Of a stretch of DNA of 64,000 bases, positions 21,987 to 32,800 are shown piece after piece (within the stretch, counting starts at the first letter, position 1; each line of letters opens with the position of its first letter). A model generated the notes under the pieces. The model was not told the DNA's origin. It saw only the letters and a program-made list of their open reading frames with translations, and did not search any database. The stretch covers positions 744,001-808,000 of the forward strand of contig OY978100.1 in NCBI GenBank assembly GCA_963854735.1, in the 5' to 3' direction. This DNA is from Marvania coccoides (taxonomy: Eukaryota; Chlorophyta; Trebouxiophyceae; Chlorellales; Chlorellaceae). The position numbers and the translations under genes were made by a program.

Positions 21987-23566
21987 TCAGTCCTCCTTCC
22001 CCTTCATCAAGTACTTGGGCGGCGGCTGCTCCTCGCTCTGCCGCACCACCTCCACAATTTCTGCCTCTTTGCACACGTCGCCAGCTGCCTCCTCCGCGTC
22101 CCCAACCTCCGCGCCAGTCATCAGAATGGCTCCAGTCGACTCTGGCTCGTACCTGCCACATTTTTTTAAGAAAAATCCATCACTGGTTTTAGCTCCTCTG
22201 AGGCGGCCAACGCAAAAGCATTGACTGTGATGCTGCAAATGCATCTGGTTTATCCCCCATAGCGACTCACATCAGCGTGTCGTCGTCGTCAAACATGTCT
22301 TGGAATGAGTCCCTGGTGGAGGTGATCACCTTGACGCCGTACTGCGCTTCCCAAGAAGCAAACTCGTCGCGGTAGCACAGAGACGCCTCGTTTGGAGCCT
22401 GTAAAGCACACAATAATGCGCTTCATTAGATATAAATGTAAACGAATAATAGAGCTGTTTGTAAAACTGAAATTGCGCCTATCACAGAGCTAAATTGCTG
22501 GATATTGCCCGGCGACAAAATTTCAACAAAAATCGTACTACTCACTCTATAGTACATCCGCACGTCGGAGCGCATGTCAAAGCTGAGCCCACCCACGTCC
22601 GTGGTGGCCGACACCAGCGCCCTGGCGGCCGCCACCCCGTCTGGGCCCTCACAGAAGATGATCACCGTCGGAAACTTAAACAAGCCGGCCAAAGGGCCCC
22701 GCAGATTCATTCCATTGCCCACAAACGGCCCCACTTCGAACATGTCTCCAGCCCCGCTGCGGTACAGCTCCTGTGCCGCGTCCTCCTGCACTACCAGGGT
22801 CAATTCTGCCTTCTTACTGCCGTCCTCCGACGCCACCTTGGTTTCCCCCGCCGTCATGTCGCCCCGCACGCGTAGCAGCCCGTCGCGCAGCATGCTGATG
22901 GGGAAGGGCGGGCAGGAGGGCTGTGCGCGCTGCTCCACGCCCCCGTTTACTCGCACCGCCGCTGCCTGGCCGACGTGTTTGTAGGCGTTGCGCAGCGGCA
23001 CGCGCTCGCGGCTGATTTCGACCTCCAACACCACCTCCTTCACCCCGGGCGCCAGCTGCCGGGAGCTGACGAAGGAGGCGGGGTTCCAGTCTGGCTGGTC
23101 GTCAGCAGCGAACTTGGGCAGGTACCTTAAATCACCAAAGAAGAAGACACCCCCCCCGTCAATTAATTTAATTTTATTATGTTATTGGAAGATTAAACAT
23201 AAGATTGTGTGATTATTTTGCTTTATCATCATTGTTTTGCAGTTCTGGATTGGATTTAAGAGGAATATGGCTGTAGGAATTAAGGAAAAACTGTGCGCTC
23301 ACCAGCCGGCGCGGTCGGGGAACTGCCAGAGGTCCTCTGCGGTCTCAGCGCCAGAGGCAGAGCCTCTCGTAAGGGTGGGGGTCCGGGAGCGGCGGGACAG
23401 GGCGACAGGGCGGACGCAAATGGGCGTGGAAAGGGTGCGGTGCTGGCCGCCGCCGACCACCTAAAAAACAGTCAGAAATTAAGCATTGGGGGGATTAAGA
23501 GAAGGCAGTGCGAAGAAATAAGAATGGCAGGGATTTTCATACCGATTTAAAGCTGAGCGTCTGCAT
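21987..23566 (-). CDS. Plastid-targeted FAD/NAD(P)-binding oxidoreductase (ferredoxin reductase-like)
   Basis: Five exons (23566-23543, 23460-23303, 23125-22546, 22398-22271, 22152-21987) give 351 residues. The first exon encodes only MQTLSFKS; together with the next exon it forms a basic, Ser/Thr/Arg-rich leader resembling a chloroplast transit peptide. The mature part begins ARQ-like SFVSSRQLAPGVKEVVLEVE, as in the FAD-binding barrel of ferredoxin-NADP reductase-like proteins. It continues with EVGPFVGNGMNLRGPLAGLF and the nucleotide-binding strand FPTVIIFCEGPDGVAAARAL. The architecture resembles the uncharacterised plant chloroplast FAD/NAD(P)-binding oxidoreductase family. The substrate is unknown. 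The C-terminal 60 residues are acidic and probably disordered. Confidence 0.8.
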
Positions 23567-24673
23567 TTTTCAGGTGTTTCGCTTGGGTTTCGAAAAATAA
23601 AATTAATTGCGAAGTGGTGAGCAGCGTGCAGGTGTGCGTTGCGTCCTGGCTTTGAGTCCAGATGTTGTTGGTGTTTGGGAAAATTAATAATGTATAAATT
23701 AGGCTGTGCGCCGTGCGGGTCTATCGAAAAAGATAAGCTTTCGGAATTTGCTTATTTTTCGTGCTTCGCTTCATCTTTGCTAAATATTTGCTTTAGTTTA
23801 TTGAGCTTTGGTCTCAGTGCAGCCTCTCTGAAAGCCGCCGTCAGCGAGAAACTGAAAGGTTGTGACAGTCTAAAATTTGTATTTTTTTAATCCCCCCTCT
23901 GAGGAGAATGCTTTCGATAAAAGAACGAGAAGGCATTTCTCTGAACGCCAGATGAACACAAGGCACAGAGCCTCTCGTCACCAAAGCTATGCTAGTCCTC
24001 GCCGACACTCCCGACGGGAGGCGGGGGGAGGGGAGAGGGGCAGAGGGTTACACAACACAAGCCGCTTCCGCGGGTATGGATTCTCAAGGAGTGGAGCGAG
24101 GCCTAAGCCATGCTCAAAGCTAGAGCAACCCTGCTGGCGGTACCTAAACAACTCTTGTAGTTCAACGGGAACGGGAAGGGCTTAGCATAATATCTTAGGG
24201 CAAGCGCTGCTTTTAATATTTAATCGTTACTCTTTCCCCGCATGCTTAATACTGTACTAGAAGTCCGCACTCGTTTTAAACCGTTCGGTGTCAGTCTTGC
24301 ATGTCTCTGCTCTCTGCGCCGTTTTGTCTATTAGAAAATTGTGCATACATGTGAAAGTCAAAGTAAAAACAGAGTACTTGTCGGGTGACTTCGAAGACTT
24401 CCGCGAGAGCATGCAAAGTAACAAATAATATGGCAAAATAAAAAGAAAAGGAGGACGGTGGTCCCAGAAAATTTGTTCTCAGTACATATCCTTCTCAGAG
24501 GCCTTGCAGAACATAGATATCATCGGAGGCTTGCGAAGCTCACCGAACAGAAAGTTTTGAGTTTTGTTTGAAGTTCAAAAGCATAAGCCAAAAATCGCAG
24601 AGGGGCGTTTCTGAATCTGCCAGCGGAGCGGCAAATCTTATACTTTCACTCTTCAGCAACATTCCTTTGTTAC
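23567..24673. other. Gene-free 1.1-kb stretch
   Basis: AT-rich apart from a GC-rich patch at about 23990-24180. No ORF with coding character, no tRNA-like cloverleaf and no hairpin repeat was seen. It lies between the start of the plastid oxidoreductase and the 3' end of the Mpv17 gene. Confidence 0.4.
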
Positions 24674-25915
24674 CTACTTGTGGCTGGCCCAGCTGCAGTC
24701 ATCAAAGAGAAGGAAACACGTATCAGTTATCGCAAATAGCGTGAAACCTATAATCTCCACGGATTATTCTCCCACATCGAGGAGGGAAAAAAGAGATACA
24801 AAATTAACAAAACAGCCTTCTGCGCTCTGTGCGCCTCGCTCACCTCATGTACGTGTTCCATCCCAGCGCCACCACGTTGGACGCCAGCACCTGCAGGTGC
24901 ACCGGCACAAACCTGAAGTTGAAGAACTGGAAGGGCACCCACAGCGCCCAGTTTGAGCGGATGATGGTGAACAGGTCGTTCTTGAGCTTGGAGGGGACCT
25001 GCTCGGGGTGGCCCTCCAGCGCCACGATCAGCGCCACGATGGATCCCACGAAAAAGGGCGCGAAGAGCAGCTGGTCCATGGCCATGCGGCTGAGGGCGCC
25101 CATGGTGCCGGCGGGGAGGGAGGCGCCGGCCAGGGTGCCGTACCAGACGTGCAGCGCAGGGCCGATGAAGGCCAGACCCTGTGGTAGAAGATTGAAGGCA
25201 GCAATTCAGGGACCAAAAAAAAAAACAAAAAAAAAAGCCAGGAGAATGCCCATCCCCCCCCCCCCCCCCCGCCTCCTTCACATGCAACTCTCCCGAGGAA
25301 ACATCGATTGCCAGATATTCTTCTAGTAGGTATTATTGGTGAAAACTTGCCAGCATGGTGAAGATGCCGAGGCGTTTCCAGTCGAACTCTCCCTTGTCGT
25401 TGAAGATCAGCTGGGCGATGATGTCACCCACGCCGTTGAGCAGTCCAGCGGTCACTGCCTTGGTGGCCACCTGCAATAGAGATTTTTTTAAGGAGAATGG
25501 CATGACGAAAAAGAAGGGACGGGGCGGGGCGATGGAGACTCGATAGACAATTTCGTTCTTCAATTTTATCACTCACAGGCCTGCGCTCCAGCAGGGCAAG
25601 GTAAGCAGCCCAAAGGCCAGCCCCTGCACCTTCCCCACTGCTCCCTCCTCCGCCGCCACCGCCGCCGCCGCCGCCTGCGCCGCCCCCAGAGCCGTTGGAG
25701 AACAGCCTGGAGCTCTGGAAGGGGCGCTTTGCCTGTGAAAATTGGGTCCAGGTGGAGGAGAGACGCTGGCTGGGGAGCTCGTTACTGTTGGCCTTGCCAC
25801 CCAGCCCTCCCGGAGCACCACCGACGCTGGCTTTGGGAGCTTGGGCCTTGCACTGCACTGCAAGGGTCTTCATGGCCCGCATGCCGGCGCGGCTACCGTT
25901 GAAGACGCCCTTCAT
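24674..25915 (-). CDS. Mpv17/PMP22-family inner-membrane channel-like protein
   Basis: Exons 25915-25577, 25470-25351, 25178-24844 and 24692-24674 give 270 residues. An Ala/Gly/Ser-rich N-terminus with a poly-Gly run looks like an organelle-targeting leader. The Mpv17 core then begins LWAAYLALLERRPVATKAVT with the family's GLLNGVGDIIAQ. It continues with LAFIGPALHVWYGTLAGASL, MDQLLFAPFFVGSIVALIVA and the hallmark NWALWVPFQFFNFRFVPVHL. The last exon is 19 bp and finishes the typical WNTYMSW end. The third junction uses a GC donor (GCAAGT at 25350-25345), giving TMLGLAFIG in frame. Family members sit in mitochondrial or peroxisomal membranes. Confidence 0.93.
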
Positions 25916-26182
25916 CGTTACGAAGAGCTGCTTTTGAATAAATAAATCGATCAAACAAAATGTAAAAATATCAGTTTCCAAAACTTTCGTGCTACGAGTA
26001 GATGGTATCCGAGCTGGATTCTTGATTTTATAAGGGTTTAAAATAATAAGTTGAAGAGGCGAGAGAAAATATTTGTGTTGTTTCAAAATTTCGGGAGTTT
26101 TCGACAACAAAAAAGCCGGTTCTTTCGCAATCGCAGCACATAACTTTTTATCTAAGAGTGGCGAAAATTTGCCCGGAAGCTG
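25916..26182. promoter_or_regulatory. Divergent intergenic region between Mpv17 and LIN1-like genes
   Basis: A 267-bp AT-rich spacer between two divergent ATGs, so both promoters must overlap or share elements. No motif is identified. Confidence 0.4.
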
Positions 26183-27725
26183 ATGGAGGCCCCCAATGAT
26201 ACAGAAGATGCAATTCAACAAGCAATCAAGGAAGAGCAAGCAGCTAAAAAGCAGCGCAAGGCTGAAAAACACGCACAAGGTGCGTCTCGCATACCTTACT
26301 CATCACTGCTGTCACCTCGAAACCACCAATCCTCGCCCATCTTGACAAGAAAATAAATCTGATCCAGCCCGCCGCCGCCTTTCCACACCCTTCAGAGCAC
26401 GCCACCCATGCGGACCGCAAGGGGAAGACCCTGGGACAGCTGGAGGACGAAGAGGGCGGTCCCATCCGGGAGAGCCTGGTGGGCATGGCGCACGTGAAGC
26501 GCGCCGCCAAGCGCAAAGTGAGCGGCGTCGCTGACACCGACCTAGTTGAAGACGTTGAGGAGGCTGAGGAGGAGCTGCAGGTGCCCGAAGAGGACGGCGT
26601 GCAGCTGGAGGCGTTCAACCTACAGGAGGAGCGTCGTCTGGGGTACTTTGATGAGGCTGGGAACTACGTTCAGAACAAAAAGACGGAGGAGGAGGAGGAC
26701 GCTAGCGACGCATGGCTGGCCTCTGAGGAAGGTGAGGGGAATCTGGTGACGTGTTAAAAAGAAAGAATGTGTTTGATTATGAGCTGATGGTCTACTTCTA
26801 CGTCCTTTTTTGCAAAATTGCAGCCAAAGTTGTGGATACCATGACGCTGCAGAAAATTGCGGAGCGGCAACAGGCAGCTGAGGCGGCCGAAACGGGGCCA
26901 ATGACCGCGGTGGCCATCGCTCGGCTTAAATACGAGATCTTCCAGCTTCTTAAGCCCGAGGAGAACGTACTCAGAGCGCTGAAGCGGCTGGGGGGCAGCG
27001 GAGCCAACAGAGTCGGCGGCAGGGCTGGAAAGCGCGCAAAACGCGGCGGTGACGGCGGCGCGGCGGGTGCAGCAGCCCCCCCTGCCGACCCTGCGGACAA
27101 GCAGCGGTTTGAGCGGCTGACTGAGCTGGCCAGCACGTTGATTGACGCTGGCGAAGCTGACGTGTACAGCCAGGAGCGAGACTACTTCAGACGCTGCGCT
27201 GCGGTGTACATAGACGTGGATGACGACGAGGAGGAGGCGGGTGAGGGTGGAGGCGGCGGCATTCTCGGTCAAGGCCCATCAAAGGCGGCTTACGAGGACG
27301 CTGATGAAGACATGTTTGCCAGCGACGATGAAGCTGCGGGTGGTGCTTCTGGTGGTGCTGAAAAGGAGGAGGGAAATGCTGGAGTTGAGAAGAATGCGGC
27401 AGGAGCGTGCGGGCCGAGCGTGGATTTCAGCAGCTGGCCGGTTAGAGAGCTGCGGCGGTTTTTGCAGGAGAAGGGCGTTGATACCACCGGGGTGGTAGAA
27501 AAAGAGGAGCTGGTGGACAAAGCGAAAGATGCTGCGGCAGCAAGTGGCAGCGGTGTGAATCCCAGCGTGCAAGCCCCGCCTGGGTATGCGTTTGACTCGG
27601 CTTCAAGGCTGTGGCGGTCGGAAGATTCGGGGATGCTCTGGGACGCGGCTTCGGGGGGGTTCTTCAACCCTGCTGACCAGAAGTGGTACTCATATGACGC
27701 TGAGAAGGGGTGGATTGCATGGTAA
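26183..27725 (+). CDS. LIN1/CD2BP2-like U5 snRNP-associated protein
   Basis: Exons 26183-26279, 26396-26731 and 26824-27725 give 444 residues. The conserved middle has the CD2BP2/LIN1 block EAFNLQEERRLGYFDEAGNY, followed by QNKKTEEEEDASDAWL. Next comes the helical region VVDTMTLQKIAERQQAAEAA, and LLKPEENVLRALKRLGG, typical of the family. These proteins bind the U5 snRNP in pre-mRNA splicing. The usual C-terminal GYF domain is not recognisable. Instead there is a SAP-like helix pair (SWPVRELRRFLQEKGVD, KEELVDKAKD) and an OCRE-like aromatic repeat region (GYAFDSASRLWRSEDSGMLW, FFNPADQKWYSYDAEKGW). Confidence 0.88.
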
Positions 27726-28038
27726 AGTGGGAAGAATGAAACCTTTTAATATTTGAGATATTTGGCTTCGTCATCGGCAGGTTTCTCACTGATTCTCTCT
27801 CCTTTGGGACGTGCGTAAATCTGTATTTCTATCAATGTTGCAATTAATATAAAGAGTAAATGCACAAGCGCGAAAGTATTGATTACAACAGCGGCTTCAA
27901 AGGGAACAAAAGACAGCGACAGGTGAAAAACAATGGCAAGATTAGCATGCACACTTCGTAAACTGAAACGAAACGAAACAAAAGTATTTCAGCTGCTAGT
28001 CCCCTTCTAAGCTCCTCCTCCAAAGCGCTGCAGCCGCA
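27726..28038. other. Intergenic spacer
   Basis: A 313-bp AT-rich spacer between the LIN1-like stop and the stop of the minus-strand ORF. It contains repeated GAAACGAAACGAAAC near 27965 and nothing else of note. Confidence 0.35.
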
Positions 28039-28503
28039 TCAGGCAGCTCCTCCATGCTGGGCTCTCCCTTCTTTTCCTTTCTTTCTTTCTTTCTTCCTCT
28101 CTCGAGCTCCGCCCTCCTCCGCATCGCTGCAAGTTAGGTCGATGACGTCGGCAGACCCCTCTGCGCCGCCAGTCTCCACAGGGGGCGGCGGCTTCCTGCC
28201 TCCCAGCCTGTCCCCTCCGCTGCCGCTGGCCACATGGCCATACCCAGAGGGCCCCACGCGCTCCTCTTGCCACTGCACCTTCTGCGGAGGGCGCTCCGCC
28301 TGCCCTCCTCTGGCCTGCCTCAGCACGGTATCGTCTGCGCCAGCGCCAGCGCCATCCTCGTGGCTAGCTGCTGCAAACCGCTGCTGCTGCTGCTGCTGTC
28401 GCGGATGTGGTGCGGCGTATCCACCACCATCACCCGCCTCGAGATACAAGCCCTCACGCCAAAACCACATGGCGTGGCTGGCTGTGGCTGAGGCAGTTCT
28501 CAT
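28039..28503 (-). CDS. Small hypothetical protein with a SUMO-interacting-like motif
   Basis: A single ORF of 154 codons from an ATG (MRTASATASHAMWFW). It has a Gln run, a Gly/Ala-rich middle and a C-terminal segment SADVIDLTCSDAEEGGARER. Hydrophobic V-I-D-L-T flanked by acidic residues is the consensus of a SUMO-interacting motif. The final ERKKERKKGKE is written by a pyrimidine tract on the + strand (28063-28100). No folded domain is evident. The opposite strand is also open across this region, so strand assignment rests on the motif and is uncertain. An in-frame stop just upstream of the ATG supports the start or marks an unseen splice site. Confidence 0.4.
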   Translation of the reverse strand: MRTASATASHAMWFWREGLYLEAGDGGGYAAPHPRQQQQQQRFAAASHEDGAGAGADDTVLRQARGGQAERPPQKVQWQEERVGPSGYGHVASGSGGDRLGGRKPPPPVETGGAEGSADVIDLTCSDAEEGGARERKKERKKGKEGRAQHGGAA

Positions 28504-28972
28504 GCTTCACCGCGCCCGCACGGTGGACGCCAGGCTGAGGGAGGGCCCCGTTGGCGCGCTGAGCACCAGTCTGGTGACGGCGCTCGTGAGAGGCGCTGCA
28601 GCGCTGGGCCTCGTCTTCGTGACCCGCCGTCGGGGCTCCATCCCGGACGGGTGCAGCTACTCGTCTCGCCCTTTTGACGTGTCCCTGTACCCAGGAGCCT
28701 CGGCCCTCATCGAGGAGGAGTCTGAGATTTTCTTTCGGCAGCCCTCTCCCTGGGCGAAGAACATTGTGTTTGTTGAGTGCGACGCTTCTTCCACCTCCTC
28801 TGGCTTACCCCCCCCCCCCGCCCCCCCCCCCCCCACCACCAGCGTAGATGGGATCAGCCTCTCGCGCACCGACTTTGGCGCGTTTGGCGCCACCAGCGGC
28901 TCCGCCGGCGAGAGAAAATGCCTCGTTCAATCCATTAGCACCCGTCCGAGTAGAAACGTGCAACTACTATAG
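28470..28972 (+). CDS. Hypothetical ORF, possibly truncated by a repeat insertion
   Basis: From the ATG at 28470 the frame runs 167 codons with strong G/C third positions (MAWLAVAEAVLMLHRARTVD, RPFDVSLYPGASALIEEESE, QPSPWAKNIVFVECDA), unlike a random shadow. The frame is also open upstream to 28142, antisense to the SUMO-motif ORF. It ends at a stop inside a copy of the dispersed hairpin repeat, so the original 3' end may have been lost. Poly-C runs at about 28808-28835 would be prone to frameshift. No family is recognised. Confidence 0.35.
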
Positions 28973-29066
28973 GGCGTCCTCCCCCTGGTGTCTCTTTAAT
29001 TTTTATTTTTGTTGAAAAATAAGATTGAGACTTAATATCCTCGGTGCTTGGCGGGCATATGAAAAA
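28956..29066 (+). repeat. Dispersed hairpin repeat, copy B
   Basis: About 110 bp: CGTGCAACTACTATAGGGCG, TCCTCCCCCTGGTGTCTCTT, the stem-loop, AGATTGAGACTTAATATCC, TCGGTGCTTGGCGGGCATAT. In this copy the stem is TTTATTTTT paired with AAAAATAAG around the same GTTG loop. The inner C-G pair of copies A and C is replaced by T-A on both sides, a compensatory change. The 5' end overlaps the 3' end of the + ORF. Confidence 0.8.
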
Positions 29067-29805
29067 TCCATTGTATTTCTTGGATTATGTATGTGTAGGC
29101 ATACCTTATGATGTATAGCCATTAAAAATTGATGTAACGGCCAACAATTAATTGAATTGAGATTAAGAAAAAAAGCAGGGAGAGAATTGGAGGGGACACT
29201 GTCATTAATCGCTGTACATACATCTTTCTTTTCTTTTCTTAATATTCGTTGTTTCTTTTGGCGGTTGGTTTATCTTTCTTTTATTAACGTCTCAAACTTA
29301 TTTTTCATTATTTTTTAATTTATTTTCTGCTTGCACTTCGGTGCCAGTCTGCTACGGGGCCTTAGTTGCCCTTTTGTGCGGACTTTAAACCCTGTAATGT
29401 ATGTACATACATACATTACAAAAGCTGTATGTATGTATGCCCCACTGTGTTAAAAAAATTTGTCATATCATTTATGAAAATCAATGGAAGTAATAAATCG
29501 TCAGCCAAGCATCATTTTAAGGCCATGCGTAACCCATTGCACCCGAAATTCGTGTTGCTGTTTCTTGGCTGGTTCTCTGTAGGGGTAACGGTACCAACCT
29601 CGGTATTAGACGTCAAACCATCTGTAAAACCTTGAAATCTTGAAACCTGGCACGCGCGGCTGTACAGCTAAAATATATTTAGGGCAAAAGAAATAAAGAA
29701 AAAGAAGATAATACCCAAGTGAATAGTAAAGAAAATATATACGTAGAAGAATTAACATAACGCTAAATAATTAAATTAACATATAACAATAACAAAGGAC
29801 CCTAT
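29067..29805. other. Gene-free AT-rich stretch with a GTAT microsatellite palindrome
   Basis: No coding signal. At about 29396-29440 there are interleaved repeats of TGTA/CATA forming a near-palindrome (TGTAATGTATGTACATACAT then ACATTACA). This region should hold the 3' UTR of the wall glycoprotein on the minus strand. Confidence 0.4.
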
Positions 29806-32800
29806 TTAAACTTCGCGTACGGCAGCAGGCCGAACATTGGAATAGTACGGTTGACGCCGACGGCGCATGGGCGGAGGGGGAGAGCGCCTACGACGACGCC
29901 TGCGGCGCGGTGGCGGCGGCGGCGGCGGCGGCGGCGGTGACGGCGGCGGCGGCGAACGATGACGCCTGCGGCGCCTTTTCGGGGCTGGAGGTGGAGGTGG
30001 GGACTGATTTGTCGCAATCTCAACGACAAAAGCAGTGGGAGGTGGTGGACTTGACTTTTCAATCAGGGCTTGAGGTGGCGGGGGCAAAGACAAGGGCTCC
30101 TCAACAGTGGCCGGCGGGGGCGGACTATCACTCAAAATCACGGTGGCGTTTTCTGAAGTGGTCGTAGTGGTTGCGGGTGGAGGCGGCGAGGTGACAGGCT
30201 GCTCAGGCGGCGGAGGAGAGGTGACAGGCAGCTCAGGTGGAGGCGGCGATGTCACGGGCTGCTCAGGCGGCGGAGGAGAGGTGACAGGCTCCTCAGGTGG
30301 AGGCGGCGATGCCACAGGTACCTCAGGCGGCGGAGGAGAGGTGACAGGCACCTCAGGTGGAGGCGGCGATGTCACGGGCTGCTCAGGCGGCGGAGGAGAG
30401 GTGACAAGCACCTCAGGTGGAGGCGGCGATGTCACGGGCTCCTCAGGCGGCGGGGGCGAGGCCACGGGCTCGTCAGGCGGCGGGGGCGAGGCCATGGGCT
30501 CCTCAGGCGGCGGCGGTGAGGCGGCAGGCAGCTCAGGCGGCGGCGGCGATGCCACGGGCTGCTCAGGCGGCGGAGGAGAGGTGACAGGCTCCTCAGGTGG
30601 AGGCGGCGATGCCACAGGTACCTCAGGCGGCGGCGGAGATGCCACAGGCTCCTCAGGCGGCGGAGGAGAGGTGACAAGCACCTCAGGTGGAGGCGGCGAT
30701 GTCACGGGCTCCTCAGGCGGCGGCGGTGAGGCGGCAGGCAGCTCAGGCGGCGGCGGCGATGCCACGGGCTGCTCAGGCGGAGGAGGAGAGGTGGCAGGCA
30801 GCTCAGGCGGCGGAGGAAAGGTGACAGGCTCCTCAGGTGGAGGCGGCGATGCCACAGGTACCTCAGGCGGCGGAGGAGAGGTGACAGGCACCTCAGGTGG
30901 AGGCGGCGATGTCACGGGCTGCTCAGGCGGCGGAGGTGGCGAGGCGACAGGCACCTCAGGCGGCGGAGGAGAGGTGACAGGCAGCTCAGGTGGAGGCGGC
31001 GATGTCACGGGCTCCTCAGGTGGAGGCGGCGATGTCACGGGCTCCTCAGGCGGCGGCGGTGAGGCGGCAGGCAGCTCAGGCGGCGGAGGAGAGGTGACAG
31101 GCTCCTCAGGTGGAGGCGGCGATGCCACAGGTACCTCAGGCGGCGGCGGAGATGCCACGGGCTCCTCAGGCGGCGGAGGAGAGGTGACAGGCAGCTCAGG
31201 TGGAGGCGGCGATGTCACGGGCTCCTCAGGTGGAGGCGGCGATGTCACGGGCTCCTCAGGCGGCGGCGGTGAGGCGGCAGGCAGCTCAGGCGGCGGAGGA
31301 GAGGTGACAGGCTCCTCAGGTGGAGGCGGCGATGCCACAGGTACCTCAGGCGGCGGCGGAGATGCCACGGGCTCCTCAGGCGGCGGAGGAGAGGTGACAG
31401 GCAGCTCAGGTGGAGGCGGCGATGTCACGGGCTCCTCAAGCGGCGGTGGGCTTGGGAGAGGCTCTTCAACGATGGGAGGGGGAGGGCTGGCAGCTTCAGT
31501 CACTTCCACAGTTGGTGGGGGGCTGGAAGAAAGAAATGAAAAAAACACGAGGATTGAAAACAGGAATTAGCATGTTTGCGCGTAGGTAAAACACGAACAA
31601 AACAAGAGATAATAAGACAAATTTAAATGAAACCTTTCCAGCTCTCACCTAAATACCACAGTTTCCTTGACGACGCTGGGGGGAGGTGGGGACTCCAGCA
31701 CACCTGGCTCCTCGCCAGGTGGCGGCGGGCTCGAAAATCCCGAGTTAACGTCAACATCAGCTGGGGGGGGAGGAGATGACTCAGGTGGAGGATGAGACGC
31801 CTCAGGTGGTGGAGGAGACGCCTCAGGCGGCGGGGGACTTCAAAAGAAAAAGAAACAGGAAAAATTATATATATATGATCTTGCGGAGCTATTAAAAAAA
31901 TGGCATCGGGAGGAATGCTAAAAAGCGTTGCCAGGCTTTCTCACCTGTCAGGCGGCGGAGGGGATGGAGGGGGAGGACTGAATGGAACAAAATAGAAGAC
32001 ACCTCGGTCAATTGCCGCCATTTTATAAGACAGCAGCTAGTTTTCTAAAATTCCCTCGCGGTCATAGAACAATGCGCGCTTAAAGAACTGAATCTCACCT
32101 GTCAGGTGGCGGGGGACTGGGAGGAGGAGGAGAAGGCGGCGGCGGCGAGCTGGGAGGAGGAGGGGAGCATTGTGTACACGCTGCAAGGCGTAAGGAAGGG
32201 GATAAATGTGATAAAAACAGCCCATTTTCCTCAACTCAATGCAATTTAACGTGATTTTTTTTTTGAAAGCAAGCTATGAGAATAGGTTTTTTCAATCTAC
32301 TGCTGGCGTCCTCCCCTTGGGGACTCTTCGAAGCTTAATAATCCTCGGAGTCACTGGGCATATGAAACAAATCCTACCTTCAGGAACGCGCAGGGTTACG
32401 GCGAAAGTGCAATTCGAGAGCGGCACAACATCCATCTGGCTTTCAACAAGCAGGTAGGTGGCTGGGTCTTCAGGCGCTCCTGGGTCTTTGGTCAACGGTT
32501 CTCCGCACACATATGTCACTATGACGGTGCGGGGCGATCCCTGGTCGCACTGTGCGCCCATAGGGTTCGGCAGGGGAGCCCCATTGAACTGGGTGGGGAT
32601 GGCGTTGTCGATGCCGTCCTCGTTGAAAGCAGGTCTAGAATTCTTGGTCCTGTCAGCGGCAGGGTGAAGCGGGTCGCTGGCAGCCACAGATGTGTACACT
32701 TCACGACTCCACGGGGCTTCCGTCACCGGCAAGGACGCCCGCAAAGCGTCAGTTGCCTCGTGGTCTAACGCGCCAAGGACGTATCTGGATCAAGCGAGTG

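Noticed and set aside
23990..24190. Possible tRNA or structured RNA in a GC-rich patch
   Set aside because: No cloverleaf arms or T-loop consensus could be assembled.
28142..28469. Upstream extension of the + ORF (Cys/Pro-rich)
   Set aside because: It is antisense to the SUMO-motif ORF and has a biased Cys/Pro/Ser composition typical of a shadow; only the part from 28470 looks coding.
30180..31440. CRISPR-like array of 30-bp repeats
   Set aside because: The repeats are contiguous without spacers, coding, and in a eukaryotic exon.
30107..31570. 487-codon + strand ORF of Gly/Ser/Thr repeats (GGGG-D/E-(A/V)TG-(S/T)SG)
   Set aside because: It is the antisense shadow of the SPPPP array; the minus strand has a signal peptide, eight consistent upstream introns and a known protein type.
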